This document shows, piece after piece, positions 1-9,458 of a stretch of DNA of 64,000 nt. The DNA lies in the NCBI GenBank assembly GCA_963725655.1, contig CAVRYY010000003.1, positions 682,001-746,000 on the forward strand, in the 5' to 3' direction. The DNA is from CAVRXT01 sp963725655. GTDB lineage: Bacteria; Acidobacteriota; Terriglobia; Acidiferrales; UBA7541. The translations under genes and the position numbers were made by a program. Numbering within the stretch: position 1 is the first letter of the stretch; every line of letters begins with the position of its first letter. The notes beneath the pieces are model-generated. The model was not told the origin of the DNA. It worked only from the letters and a program-made list of their open reading frames with translations, and made no database searches.

Positions 1-1244
1 TCCAGAGCCAGTTCGGTCATACCCAGAATTCCGTTCATCGGCGTGCGAATTTCGTGGCTCATGTTCGCCAGGAATTCACTTTTCGCGTGGTTGGCCGCTT
101 CCGCCGCCACCATTGCGCGCTTCAACTCCTCCTCGTCGCGCTTGCGCTGGGTAATGTCCTGCAGAATGCGGAGCGAGCCCGCTACTTTGCCTGCCACGAT
201 CAGCGGCACCGCGTGCAATTCGAAGTCCAGCGCCGCCCCGTCGCGGCGATAGCGGCGAACCACGAGCTCCACGGATCTCCCGGCGAAAGTCTCGTCGGAT
301 ATCCAGCGCATCTCGTCCCGCATGGCGGGCGTCAGCAGATCGCGAACCGAGGGGTCGTCCATGCCGGACAGGCCAAATTGAAAGGTTTGTTCAAACGCGG
401 GGTTGGCCAGGGTGACTTGCCCCTCGCGGTCGATGACGATGATGCCCAGAGGATTGTTTTCAATCAGGGCGTTGAGATAAGCGGTGCGTTCTTCGACCCG
501 CTTTTCGAGTCCCGCCTGGATTTCCTGCATGGCCGCGTCGCGTCCTTGAACCCGGGCCATCATTCCGTTGAAACAATCAAACAAGAAACCGATCTCGTCG
601 TCGGCGACTTTTTTCACGCGAATCGAGTAGTTCTGATTCGCGGAAACTTCCCAGGCCGTGTGCGCGAGCGTCTGAAGGGGCCCGGATATCACCCGCTGCA
701 AACGCGCCGAGAGCAGCAGTCCTCCCAGCAGGGAACACAGCAGCACCGCGGTGGCGTTGATAGCGAAACGCCGTTCGCGGTCCCGCAAGTCCGAAAGATC
801 GGATTCCAGATATAAGGTGCCAATCGTTTCGCCGGACAGGTGGATCGGCCGGAACAGGCTCATTTTGTCGTGCGACGTGCTGGTGGCCTGAAGATGGGAA
901 AGCGTGCCCGCGGAACGCACCGCGGCGGCATTGGCACGATATTCCGCGAACGGCTGGCCGGTCTTGTCGTACAGGCAGGCGTAAACGATATGGGGATTCG
1001 CGCGCACTGAACCAAGGATTTCGCGAGCCGACGCCGCGTCGCTAAATGTGAGCGCCGCGATCACGTTGGTTTCCACCATCTTGGCGGTGATTTCCAGGTC
1101 GCTCGCTTTGTTCTCCATAAATGTCAGGCGATCGAACACGGCAAAAGTGAAAGTAGCGGCACAGAGCGTAACCGCACACGTTACCAGCACAATTCCCAGG
1201 ATTTTCAAGCGGATCGAAATGTTGCGGATGCTCAGCACGCTCAC
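1..1244 (-). CDS. Membrane sensor histidine kinase (HAMP-PAS-HisKA), 3' part outside the window
   Basis: Membrane histidine kinase, cut by the left window edge. From a GTG start the protein has an N-terminal membrane segment (about residues 10-33), a periplasmic sensor region, a second membrane segment near residue 165, a HAMP-like linker, a PAS domain around the NPLGIIVIDREG stretch, and an H-box reading NMSHEIRTPMNG just before the edge. The start is set by a 4-base GTGA overlap with the stop of the upstream YfiR-like gene, which implies translational coupling. The ATPase domain, and any receiver or HPt domain, lie outside the window, so a hybrid kinase cannot be excluded. The pairing with a periplasmic YfiR-type protein and TonB receptors suggests it senses an envelope or nutrient signal, but the ligand is unknown. 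Confidence 0.9.
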   Translation of the reverse strand, partial: MSVLSIRNISIRLKILGIVLVTCAVTLCAATFTFAVFDRLTFMENKASDLEITAKMVETNVIAALTFSDAASAREILGSVRANPHIVYACLYDKTGQPFAEYRANAAAVRSAGTLSHLQATSTSHDKMSLFRPIHLSGETIGTLYLESDLSDLRDRERRFAINATAVLLCSLLGGLLLSARLQRVISGPLQTLAHTAWEVSANQNYSIRVKKVADDEIGFLFDCFNGMMARVQGRDAAMQEIQAGLEKRVEERTAYLNALIENNPLGIIVIDREGQVTLANPAFEQTFQFGLSGMDDPSVRDLLTPAMRDEMRWISDETFAGRSVELVVRRYRRDGAALDFELHAVPLIVAGKVAGSLRILQDITQRKRDEEELKRAMVAAEAANHAKSEFLANMSHEIRTPMNGILGMTELAL

Positions 1245-1798
1245 CTCGCCCCCGATTTGTCGTGAACGATACTGGCCAGCGCCAACAATTTCGAACTGAT
1301 TTCCAGCCCTGCGCGGGCCGCCGCGTCCGGATTGATCGCGAATCTCACCTTGCTGCCTTCACGCGTGAATTGGATATGCCCTCCCATCTCGGCGAATTTA
1401 GCGCTTTCGCCCACCAGCAGCGCGCCCGATCCTCGCGCACTCTCCAGCAGCTCCGGGACCCGCGATTTGTCCTGCATGCTGATGAAAATCACCTGGCAGG
1501 ATTTCAGTTCGCTGGCTCGGGGAATGCGGCGAGCGACCAAGGAATGGCCGTTGATCGTTTTGCCCTGGATCGCCGCGTCCAGAGATCCTCCGAATGGATC
1601 GTCGCCGTACACGCAGAATTCGATGGGGTTTCCGGCGGGTGGAGCGGCGTTGGCAGGAAACTGCACAAACTTCACGAAGTTGTACAAGAACGCCGCCTTA
1701 ACGTCGTATTCACTAGGTGTTCCGCTCTGCGCCTGCGCTGGGGCATGAATCGCGGCTACGGCGCACATCGCCGCGAGGAACAGCCTCCATTGCCGCAT
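1241..1798 (-). CDS. YfiR family (DUF4154) periplasmic protein
   Basis: A secreted protein of 185 residues with an N-terminal signal peptide ending near AQAQS. The YDVKAAFLYNFVKFVQFP stretch and the later LLVGES...GGHIQF pattern are typical of the YfiR/DUF4154 family. In Pseudomonas, YfiR is the periplasmic repressor of the diguanylate cyclase YfiN. Here the partner is more likely the histidine kinase encoded next, whose start overlaps this stop by 4 bases. The open frame extends further upstream, but the ATG at 1798 is the start that gives a proper signal peptide. The two TonB receptor genes lie just upstream on the same strand, an arrangement that suggests receptor-to-kinase signalling across the periplasm. 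That coupling is inference. Confidence 0.85.
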   Translation of the reverse strand: MRQWRLFLAAMCAVAAIHAPAQAQSGTPSEYDVKAAFLYNFVKFVQFPANAAPPAGNPIEFCVYGDDPFGGSLDAAIQGKTINGHSLVARRIPRASELKSCQVIFISMQDKSRVPELLESARGSGALLVGESAKFAEMGGHIQFTREGSKVRFAINPDAAARAGLEISSKLLALASIVHDKSGAR

Positions 1799-1896
1799 GC
1801 GCGTTATCGGCACCGTTTGTTTCTTCCCGTCCAACGTAACCGCCCTCCACCCTTCCGGCGAGAATTCACTGTGCGTAACACGGACTTCGTGAATTA

Positions 1897-3963
1897 CTAG
1901 AATTGCCACGCCAGCTTGACGAATGCGGCGCGCTTCGCGTCCGACGAACCAAAAATGACCGGTAAACTTTGGAATTCGGTGTGGTGATCGGCAAGCAGGT
2001 TCTGGCCCGCCGCGCTGATCTGCCATCGCTTGCCGATGCGTCGGGTTAATTGCAGGTCGAGCCGTGTATACCCGGCCACGTGCTGCGCCGGCAGCCGATC
2101 AACGAAGTACGTGTTCCAATCAAAATTGAAGCGTTGCGGAAGCTGGAAATGAGAACGAAGCTGCGCTTGATGCTCCGGGCTATAGCCATTTGCCTCCGGC
2201 GCCGACGTGGTGTCCACGCTATTGGCATCCACCCGGAAGCGAATTTGCTGCAGGCTGTACCCGGGGCTGATCGTCCACCACGAAGACACTTTCCAGTTCG
2301 CGCTTGCTTCGAGACCATCGCTGTCTCCGTAAGTTTTATTCGCGGCGTACACCGGAACAACGATATGGATCGGGGCGGGATCAGATTCCAGGGATGCAGC
2401 GCCTGGCTCGTAGCTCATCTGGTTGCTGTAAGAATTGAAAAACGTAGAAACGCTCAATAACAGCGTCTTCCGAACCTGAAATCGCAATCCCGCTTCATAC
2501 GCGGTCACATTGTTGGCGCGAACGCCGTGGTTTCCGGTTTCCTGAACGACAACGGGCAACCCGCCAGGCCCCGGCATCACCTCCACATTCCAGCGCAGTC
2601 CGGTATCGGACCGGTTGGGTACCCGATCGGCTCTGGAGATCGCCGCCCATAAGGTGTGCCGCTGGTCCGGAGTCCACGCAATGCGGATGTCTGGATCCCA
2701 ACCAAAGCCGCTGAAAACGTTGTGCTCGATTTTGGCGCCAACGGTAAGGGTCAGGCGATGCGGTATCAGCGCGATACTGTCTTGCAGGAAAAGACTAAAC
2801 AGAGGCTCCGCGTCGTTTGCGGGGACGAAATAGGCGACCGGATCGCCATCGGTGCGCTCGGCGGTGTAACGATATTCTGCGCCTCCAATGATGTCCTGGC
2901 GGTCGCTCCACCGGAAGTGCCGCTGCACGGAAACGTCGTCCGTTTTGCGTCGCTCGCCGAAGCTGTTGCCGATCCATGCCAGCTGATCGTGATAGTACGA
3001 GATCGAAAGGTCGGAGCCGGATGAAAACTGATGATCCCATCGCGCCTCAATGTTGCCCCCGGATTGATTGGCGTGGCCACTGATCAGTCCCAGGCTGAGG
3101 GGAGCGAAATTCAGCTTTGCAAACGAGAGACCGTCCTGGGCCTCATACAAATCGCCTTGCACGGTGAGCTTGTCGCGCGAGGAGAGATCGGTATCGGTTC
3201 GAAATCCTCCATGCACCAGATTCCAGCCATCCAGCGCCGAATTTCCGGGCGGCTCCGCCGAACTATTTTCTTCACGCTCGGTGGTGAAAATTCTGTAGTG
3301 CAATTTCCCGCTGCTGGCTCCGTACCGGTCTTCTGTGATGTTGCGGTCGCTGCTCCCGCCGCCTACTGTGACCAGCGCCCCTGGGGTGTCCTGAGCGCGC
3401 TTGGTGATGATGTTGATCACTCCGTTGACGGCGTTCGCGCCCCAGATGGCCGCGCCCGGCCCGCAGATCACTTCGATGCGATCGATGTCCTCGAGCACGA
3501 AATCCTGAGCGTTCCAATACACACCGCCGGTGAGCGGCGTGTACACCGAGCGCCCATCCACGAGCACCAGCAGCTCGTTGGCGAACTCGCTATTCAGTCC
3601 TCGAGCGCTGATCGCCCAGTTGCTCGCGTTGATCTGCGCTACATCCAGTCCCGGAACCATGCGCAGCAGATCGGGCACGTTGTTCGCTCCCGAGTTTCGG
3701 ATATCCTCCTGGGTGATCACGAAAATGGCGTTAGCCGTCTCGGATAGCTTCTGCCCGGTCTTCGAAGCGGTGGTGACTTCGATGTTCATCAAGTCCTCGA
3801 GCTTTTTGTCCGCGAGGTCGGCCGGATCGTCTTGCGCCCGCGCAGCTATGGCCGGAAACGCCAGCGCCCACACCAGGAACGCCCGCAGCAGGCCTTGAAT
3901 CGCTGTTCGAGCGCGAGGAGCGGCGCGGCGTGGAGCCGCGACAAATCCTACGGAGCTGTGCAA
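1897..3963 (-). CDS. TonB-dependent outer-membrane receptor (copy 1)
   Basis: Outer-membrane receptor of 688 residues. A signal peptide ends near residue 43 (AARAQDD). The plug domain follows (KLEDLMNIEVTTASK, FVITQEDIRNSG, VPDLLRMVPGLDV, RIEVICGPGAAIWGANAVNG), and then a beta-barrel ending in an aromatic residue (KLAWQF), the usual outer-membrane assembly signal. It is a close paralogue of the next gene upstream, with near-identical plug motifs and similar barrel motifs, so the pair looks like a tandem duplication. Only 16 bases separate it from the upstream copy. The substrate is not identifiable. The MNIEVTSVSK type of plug is common in receptors encoded beside YfiR-like proteins and histidine kinases. 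Confidence 0.93.
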   Translation of the reverse strand: MHSSVGFVAAPRRAAPRARTAIQGLLRAFLVWALAFPAIAARAQDDPADLADKKLEDLMNIEVTTASKTGQKLSETANAIFVITQEDIRNSGANNVPDLLRMVPGLDVAQINASNWAISARGLNSEFANELLVLVDGRSVYTPLTGGVYWNAQDFVLEDIDRIEVICGPGAAIWGANAVNGVINIITKRAQDTPGALVTVGGGSSDRNITEDRYGASSGKLHYRIFTTEREENSSAEPPGNSALDGWNLVHGGFRTDTDLSSRDKLTVQGDLYEAQDGLSFAKLNFAPLSLGLISGHANQSGGNIEARWDHQFSSGSDLSISYYHDQLAWIGNSFGERRKTDDVSVQRHFRWSDRQDIIGGAEYRYTAERTDGDPVAYFVPANDAEPLFSLFLQDSIALIPHRLTLTVGAKIEHNVFSGFGWDPDIRIAWTPDQRHTLWAAISRADRVPNRSDTGLRWNVEVMPGPGGLPVVVQETGNHGVRANNVTAYEAGLRFQVRKTLLLSVSTFFNSYSNQMSYEPGAASLESDPAPIHIVVPVYAANKTYGDSDGLEASANWKVSSWWTISPGYSLQQIRFRVDANSVDTTSAPEANGYSPEHQAQLRSHFQLPQRFNFDWNTYFVDRLPAQHVAGYTRLDLQLTRRIGKRWQISAAGQNLLADHHTEFQSLPVIFGSSDAKRAAFVKLAWQF

Positions 3964-3979
3964 GAAGGCCGCCTCAACG

Positions 3980-6049
3980 TCATAATCGCCACGCCAGTTT
4001 GACGAATACGCTGCGCCTCACGTCGGATGAGCCGAAATAAACCGGGGTATTCCGGAATTCCGCGTGGTGATCGCTCAGCAGATTCTGGCCCACCGCGCTG
4101 ATTTCCCATTCCTTGCCCAGGTGGCGGGTTAGTTGCAGATCGAGCCGCGTGTACGCGGGGATCTGCAGCGCCGGCAGGCGATCCACAAAATAAGTGTTCC
4201 AGTCGAAAGCGAATTGATTCGGGAGGGTGAAGTGCGAGCGAATCTGCGCTTGTTGCTGAGGGCTCGAACCGTCCGTGCGCTCGGCAGAAGTTACGTCCGG
4301 GCTGCCCGCGGCGGTGTGGAAGTGAAATTGTACCAGGCTGTATCCGGGGCTAATCGACCACCACGACGTCGCTTTCCAGCTCGCACTGGCCTCCAGTCCG
4401 CCACTGTTTCCGGAGAGGTTGTTCGCGGTGTTTTCGGGATAAACGATGTGAATAGGCTGTGGATCGGTTTCCAAAAACGGGGCGCCTGGCTCGTAAGTCC
4501 TCTGGTCGCTATAGGAATTAAAAAACGTCGAGACGCTCAACGACATCGACTTCCGAACCTGCGATCGGAAGCCCGCCTCGTACGCGTCCACGCCCTCGGA
4601 TTTAGCCGCCGGGTTACCGTACAGCCGAACGATGATCGGTATTCCGCCGGGGCCCTGCGCGGCGTCAAGATCCCAGCGCAAGCCGGTGTCCGCCCTGTCC
4701 GGGGCGCGCTCAGCATTCGAGATCGCCCCCCACAACGTGTACCGCTGGTCCGGAGTCCACGCGATGCGGACGTCTGGCTCAAGCTTAAAACCGGTAAATA
4801 CGTTGTGTTCGAGCTTGGCGCCCACCGTCAACGTCAGCCGGTGCGGCAGCAAGGCAATGCTGTCTTGCGCGAACAGACTCGATAGAGGCTCCGCGTAATT
4901 CACGGGAACCAGGTACAAGGTTGGGTTGCCCTGCGCGATGCGGTCGGCGGTGTAACGATATTCAGCGCCTCCAATGATGTCTTGCCGTTCGCCCCAGCGG
5001 ATGTGGCGCTGAACGGAAACATCGTCCGTCTTGCGCCTCTCGCCAAAGCCAAATCCCACCCATCCCAGCTGATCGTGATAGTAAGAGATCGACATGTCCG
5101 AGCCGGATGAGAACTGGTGGTCCCAGCGCCCTTCAATATTTCCGCCCGACTGATTGAAGTGATTGTTGACGCGGACCACCGCGGTCGCAGCGAGGGACGG
5201 CAGCAAGTAGGAGTATTGCCCATTCTGCCCTTCGTACAGGTCGCCTTGTACCGTCAGCTTGTCGTGAGGCGACACGTCGGTGTCGGTTCGAAATCCCCCG
5301 TGCGCCAGGCTCCAGGCGTCGAACGACGGTCCGGTTTGGGGGTCGAACGAGCCATCCTCTTCGCGCGCCGAAGTGAAGACTCGATAGTTCACCTTGCCCA
5401 CCTGCCCGCCATACCGCGCTTGGCCGATGGCTTCATCGCTGGTGCCACCGCCCATCGTCACTAACGCTCCTTGCGTCTTATCGGCGCGCTTAGTGATGAT
5501 GTTGATCACCCCATTGACTGCGTTCTCTCCCCAGATCGCGCCGCCGGGCCCGCAGATCACCTCGATGCGGTCGATGTCCTCCAGGACAAAATCCTGGGCA
5601 TCCCAGTACACTCCGCCGTAGAACGGCGTGTACACCGAACGTCCATCCACCAGCACCAGCAGTTCATTTGCGAATTCGTTGTTCTGGCCGCGTGCGCTAA
5701 TGGCCCAGGTGCTGGAGTTGATTCGCGCCACGTCGAGCCCCGGCACCATACGCAACAGATCGGGAACGTTGGATGCGCCCGAGTTCCGGATATCCTCTTG
5801 GGTGATCACGAAAATCGCGCTAGCCGTCTCCGAGAGTTTTTGCTCGGTCTTTGAGACCGACGTCACCTCGATGTTCATCAGGTCTTCGAGTTTTTCATCG
5901 GCCAAGGCGGCCGGATTGTTCTGCGCCTGGGCATCCCCTGCCGGAAACGCGAGGCCGCACACCAACAACGCCCATAGCAAATGCCGGGACCCCGTTCGCC
6001 GCCGGACGTGCCGCCGCAGATTTCCATTTTTGTGGTGGTTGGACATCAT
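3980..6049 (-). CDS. TonB-dependent outer-membrane receptor (copy 2)
   Basis: Receptor of about 689 residues with a signal peptide (LLWALLVCGLAFPAGDAQAQ), a plug domain (KLEDLMNIEVTSVSK, RIEVICGPGGAIWGENAVNG, INIITKR) and a barrel ending KLAWRL. Two consecutive ATG codons (6049 and 6046) are possible starts; the much longer open frame upstream overlaps the AAA+ gene and is not used. It lies 26 bases downstream of the AAA+ ATPase and 16 bases upstream of its paralogue, so co-transcription is likely. The paralogues differ mainly in barrel loops, as expected if they bind related but different ligands. Confidence 0.93.
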   Translation of the reverse strand: MMSNHHKNGNLRRHVRRRTGSRHLLWALLVCGLAFPAGDAQAQNNPAALADEKLEDLMNIEVTSVSKTEQKLSETASAIFVITQEDIRNSGASNVPDLLRMVPGLDVARINSSTWAISARGQNNEFANELLVLVDGRSVYTPFYGGVYWDAQDFVLEDIDRIEVICGPGGAIWGENAVNGVINIITKRADKTQGALVTMGGGTSDEAIGQARYGGQVGKVNYRVFTSAREEDGSFDPQTGPSFDAWSLAHGGFRTDTDVSPHDKLTVQGDLYEGQNGQYSYLLPSLAATAVVRVNNHFNQSGGNIEGRWDHQFSSGSDMSISYYHDQLGWVGFGFGERRKTDDVSVQRHIRWGERQDIIGGAEYRYTADRIAQGNPTLYLVPVNYAEPLSSLFAQDSIALLPHRLTLTVGAKLEHNVFTGFKLEPDVRIAWTPDQRYTLWGAISNAERAPDRADTGLRWDLDAAQGPGGIPIIVRLYGNPAAKSEGVDAYEAGFRSQVRKSMSLSVSTFFNSYSDQRTYEPGAPFLETDPQPIHIVYPENTANNLSGNSGGLEASASWKATSWWSISPGYSLVQFHFHTAAGSPDVTSAERTDGSSPQQQAQIRSHFTLPNQFAFDWNTYFVDRLPALQIPAYTRLDLQLTRHLGKEWEISAVGQNLLSDHHAEFRNTPVYFGSSDVRRSVFVKLAWRL

Positions 6050-6075
6050 TCTTTTGTGGCGTTCAATGGCTGGGC

Positions 6076-7182
6076 TCAAGGCTCCTTCACCGCTTCCGAA
6101 GACGGCTGAGCCCGCGCCGCTGAGGACCGTCGCGGCACCAGCGAGGCTTCCGGCTCTTTCAAGAAGCCGAGCCCAGGCTCGACCGGGTTCCAGTCGATCG
6201 ACAGCACGTCCCCCAGGGTTACCTGTTCGGTCGCCAGCAGGCTCGCCAGCGGGTAGACCACGAACCGCTCGATCGCTCGCTTCAAGTGCCGGGCCCCGTA
6301 TTTCACGTCGGTTCCTTCTCTCAGCAAAAATTCCCGCGCCGACGGCGTTACCCGAAACAGGAATCTCCCCTGCGCCGTTTCGAGCACCCGCTGTTGCACC
6401 ATTCCGAGCTCGATTTCCAGGATTTGCTCCAGCTGTTCCTCGCACAGCGTGCGGAACACCACCACTTTATCGATCCGATTCATGAATTCCGGCGCAAACT
6501 TCCGTTTGGCTGCTTCGCGCGCGGTCCGTTCCACCTTTTCATCCAGTTGCGGAGGTGTATCCGCGCGTACTGCGGGCGCGAATCCCATTCCTCCGGTCAT
6601 CAACTCTGAAATTTCGCTGCTGCCCAAATTCGAGCTCATGAAGATCATCGTTTGGGATAGATCCACGCGCCGGTTATCCCCCAGTGTCAGCGTCGCTTTG
6701 TCCAGAATCCCCAGCAGCAGTTGCCACAGCGCGTCCGAGGCTTTCTCGATTTCATCGAACAGCAGCAAGGTGAGCTTCAATTTATCGGTGTGGTACTGCC
6801 CCAACGCTTCCTGCGTGATCACCGGATGTGTTTCGCGATGGCCCAAGTATCCCGGAGGGGAACCAATCAATTTGGCTATCTCGTGCGAATGCTGGAATTC
6901 GGCGCAATCCACTTTGATGACCGCACGCGTATCGCCAAACAGAATTTCTGCTGCCGCCTCCACCACTCGCGTCTTTCCTGTTCCAGTTGGACCCAAAAAC
7001 AGCAGATTGCCCACCGGGCGCGCCGGCGAATTCAGTCCCGCTCGAAACACCTGATATAAGTCCACCACCGCCTGCACTGCCTCATCTTGACCCACGATCT
7101 TGCGGCGCAACCGTTCCTGCAGATTGCGCGTCTCCACACTTTTTAAATCAGGGTCCAGCTGTTGTTTTGCGCATCCGCTCAT
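6076..7182 (-). CDS. AAA+ ATPase, Clp/ClpB-type C-terminal module
   Basis: A protein of 368 residues made of one AAA+ module of the ClpA/B D2 or ClpX type. Walker A is GPTGTGKT (64-71), Walker B is LLFDEIE (140-146), a GYLG pore loop sits at 111-114, sensor residues lie in MIFMSSNLG, and a ClpB D2 small domain is at the C-terminus (GARHLKRAIERFVVYPLASLL). There is no N-domain, first AAA module or zinc finger, so it is much shorter than ClpB or ClpA. An ATG at 7221 is possible, but the ATG at 7182 has an AAGGTGG ribosome site at good spacing. It is the first gene of the receptor operon. A remodelling or unfolding role is known for the family; its target here is unknown. Confidence 0.88.
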   Translation of the reverse strand: MSGCAKQQLDPDLKSVETRNLQERLRRKIVGQDEAVQAVVDLYQVFRAGLNSPARPVGNLLFLGPTGTGKTRVVEAAAEILFGDTRAVIKVDCAEFQHSHEIAKLIGSPPGYLGHRETHPVITQEALGQYHTDKLKLTLLLFDEIEKASDALWQLLLGILDKATLTLGDNRRVDLSQTMIFMSSNLGSSEISELMTGGMGFAPAVRADTPPQLDEKVERTAREAAKRKFAPEFMNRIDKVVVFRTLCEEQLEQILEIELGMVQQRVLETAQGRFLFRVTPSAREFLLREGTDVKYGARHLKRAIERFVVYPLASLLATEQVTLGDVLSIDWNPVEPGLGFLKEPEASLVPRRSSAARAQPSSEAVKEP

Positions 7183-7603
7183 CGATCCACCTTGCGTTCC
7201 AGCCGGCCGGCGTTTGAACAACCGCTCGGCGTTCCATCGGGCCCTTTATAAAAGTATCGGCATCAAGCACTTAGACATGAGCCATGGCTCACTCTCGGTC
7301 CCGGTCGGCCCCTCGGCCTGTAACACATAATTCACATTGCTCTTACACAAGCGTCATCCGTCCCTTCTAGGCTGTGCGCTCTCCATGTTGAATAGAAAAA
7401 GATGAGGTCTATTTGTGTTTCAAAATGGCAGGTTTCGTGGTTTGCCCATTCTTCAACAACGTCCGCGAGCCATTCGGGTGGCCACGGTATGATCTCGTCC
7501 GCAGTGTCCTGTAGTCCGTGGGCCGCACCAGCATCGTTTGGACCCACTCGCCTGATCCATCTGCCTTCAATTTCTACGTGCCACAAATCATAAGGAGGAG
7601 TGA
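7183..7603. other. Divergent intergenic region between AAA+ operon and porin
   Basis: About 420 bases with no convincing gene. It should hold the promoters of both the leftward AAA+/TonB receptor operon and the rightward porin gene. A 14-base perfect palindrome is annotated separately. A strong ribosome site (AAGGAGGAG) precedes the porin ATG. An 84-codon open frame on the minus strand has no recognisable features and was not called. I could not place a confident -35/-10 pair. Confidence 0.5.
7278..7291. promoter_or_regulatory. Perfect 14-bp palindrome, possible operator
   Basis: TGAGCCATGGCTCA is a perfect inverted repeat about 95 bases upstream of the AAA+ start, in the divergent region shared with the porin gene. 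Its position would suit a dimeric repressor or activator. No regulator is assigned, and a single palindrome of this length can occur by chance. Confidence 0.3.
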
Positions 7604-9382
7604 ATGCGAGTTTTAACCACTGGAATTTTGGCCCTCAGTTTGTTCGGGGCCACGGCTGCGATGGCAGCGGGAACCGGAAACACCGATTCCACGCCTGCGC
7701 CCACCACTTCGAGTTCGTCCGCGGCGCCCGCCGCCGTACCCGCGCCGCCGCCCTCAAGCGCCGCGATCGAATCGCAGTTGCAACAGCTTCGGGACTCGAT
7801 TCAGGCGCAGTCCGATCAGCTCGATGCGCAGCGCGCGGCGCTCGTTGAGCAGCAGAAGCGCATGGCGGAACTGGAAGCAGAATTGAAGGCCGCACAGGCC
7901 ACGCCGGCGGCAGCCATTCCGGCGGCAGTGCCGGCCACCAGCGCGGTGTTTAATCCCTTGATTTCCGCACCCACGCCGCCGGAGGCCACGCCGCCACCTA
8001 AGCCGCGCCCTGCGGACGAGAAAGCGCCGCTATCGTTCAAAATCGGCGCCGCCGATTTCACTCCTGGCGGGTTCTTGGACATGACCGGTATTTTCCGCAC
8101 CACCAACCTGGGCGGCATCGGCACCAGTTTTGGATCGATCCCCTACAACAATACTTTGCCGCAAGCGGCTTTGTCGGAAGCCCGCTTCAGCACCCAGAAC
8201 TCCCGCCTCAGCCTCAAGGTCGATGCGCCGGTTTCCGATTCCACCAGCGTGACCGCGTACGCGGAAGCTGACTTCCTCGGCTATCAGCCGCCGAACGCCG
8301 ACCAGACCAGCAACAGCAACAGCCTGCGCATGCGCGTTTACTTCGTCAACATCAAGCACGGCCCGTGGGAATTTTTGGCTGGCCAAGACTGGTCGTTGAT
8401 GACCGCCAATCGCGTTGGCATCTCTCCCATGCCTTCGGACATCTTCTACACCCAGAATATGGACACCAATTACCAATTGGGCGTGATCTGGGCTCGGCAA
8501 CCGGGGTTCCGTGTGGTGTACCACGCAGCACCCTGGTGGACTCTGGCGGCCGCTATAGAAAACCCCGAGCAGCTTGCTCCCGGCTCGGTAACTTTCCCCG
8601 GAACCGCCTACGGTTCGCAGTTTGATTCCGGCAGCGGAAACACCAGCTCCTCCACCGCCGTGAACAATCCGAATACTCCCAATCTCCACCCGGACATCAT
8701 CGTGAAGACCGCTTTCGACTGGAAGGTCGGCGATCACGCCCTGCACATCGAAGCGGCGGGACTGCTCCGTTCCTTCAAAATCTTCACCCCTGCTGTTCTG
8801 ACCGGCACGACGGTTACCACCCCCGGCTTTACCGATCACATCTTCGGCGGTGGCGGTTCGATCAACGCCAACCTCGAACTCTTCAAGGGCTTCCACCTGA
8901 TCGCCAACTCGTTCGTCAGCTCGGGTGGCGGCCGCTACATTTACGGATTGGGCCCGGATGCGATCGTGACTGCCGCTGGGAATCTCTCTGGAGTGAAAGC
9001 GGATTCAGGGCTCGCTGGGTTTGAGTATCAAGCCGACAAACACGTGATGCTCTACGGCTACGCCAGCGGCGCCTACTTCGGACGTGACTGGGGCTACGCG
9101 CCTTCCACCACCACCGGCGCGACCTGCAATGGCGCATCGGGATTCACCTGCGTCGGGTTCGGTTATCCGGGGCAAGCGGAGTCAGCTAACGCTAACCGCT
9201 CGCTGCAAGAGGCAACGTTTGGAATCATTCCCACGCTGTGGTCGAACCCGAACTACGGCAAGCTGCAGCTGATCACCCAGTACTCGTACGTGCTGCGCGC
9301 CCCCTGGTACGTATCCAGCAATGCTCCCAAGGACGCGCATAACAGCATGGTCTACATCGATCTGCGCTACACCCTGCCTTAG
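7604..9382 (+). CDS. Outer-membrane porin with N-terminal coiled coil (DcaP-like)
   Basis: A secreted protein of 592 residues. After a signal peptide (ending AAMAAG) comes an Ala/Pro/Ser-rich stretch, then a short coiled coil (QLQQLRDSIQAQSDQLDAQ, about residues 65-105) and a Pro-rich linker. A long beta-barrel domain with alternating strands follows and ends YIDLRYTLP. N-terminal coiled coils that trimerise the protein in the periplasm are known from DcaP-type porins, and the barrel has the look of that superfamily (FLDMTGIFRTTN, SRLSLKVDAPV, LAGQDWSLMT). Substrate specificity cannot be read from the sequence. The gene is monocistronic: an AAGGAGGAG ribosome site leads it and a hairpin terminator follows 30 bases after the stop. 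Confidence 0.82.
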   Translation: MRVLTTGILALSLFGATAAMAAGTGNTDSTPAPTTSSSSAAPAAVPAPPPSSAAIESQLQQLRDSIQAQSDQLDAQRAALVEQQKRMAELEAELKAAQATPAAAIPAAVPATSAVFNPLISAPTPPEATPPPKPRPADEKAPLSFKIGAADFTPGGFLDMTGIFRTTNLGGIGTSFGSIPYNNTLPQAALSEARFSTQNSRLSLKVDAPVSDSTSVTAYAEADFLGYQPPNADQTSNSNSLRMRVYFVNIKHGPWEFLAGQDWSLMTANRVGISPMPSDIFYTQNMDTNYQLGVIWARQPGFRVVYHAAPWWTLAAAIENPEQLAPGSVTFPGTAYGSQFDSGSGNTSSSTAVNNPNTPNLHPDIIVKTAFDWKVGDHALHIEAAGLLRSFKIFTPAVLTGTTVTTPGFTDHIFGGGGSINANLELFKGFHLIANSFVSSGGGRYIYGLGPDAIVTAAGNLSGVKADSGLAGFEYQADKHVMLYGYASGAYFGRDWGYAPSTTTGATCNGASGFTCVGFGYPGQAESANANRSLQEATFGIIPTLWSNPNYGKLQLITQYSYVLRAPWYVSSNAPKDAHNSMVYIDLRYTLP

Positions 9383-9411
9383 TAGCAGCGCACGCAGATC
9401 GCATCGGAACC

Positions 9412-9443
9412 AAAGGGGCGGAGCGATCCGCCCCTTTTCTTTT
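9412..9443 (+). terminator. Rho-independent terminator, probably bidirectional
   Basis: An 11-bp perfect stem (9412-9422 with 9427-9437) closes a GCGA loop and is followed by a T-rich tract. Because the stem begins with A residues, it can also end transcription from the convergent gene at 9459. Confidence 0.9.
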
Positions 9444-9458
9444 GCCTGGACCCAGCAG

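Noticed and set aside
54..815. 253-codon plus-strand frame at the left edge
   Set aside because: It lies opposite the histidine kinase, whose H-box, PAS and HAMP patterns are clear; the plus-strand product shows no family features.
7332..7586. 84-codon minus-strand frame between the AAA+ and porin genes
   Set aside because: No ribosome site, no recognisable pattern, and it fills a region needed for divergent promoters.
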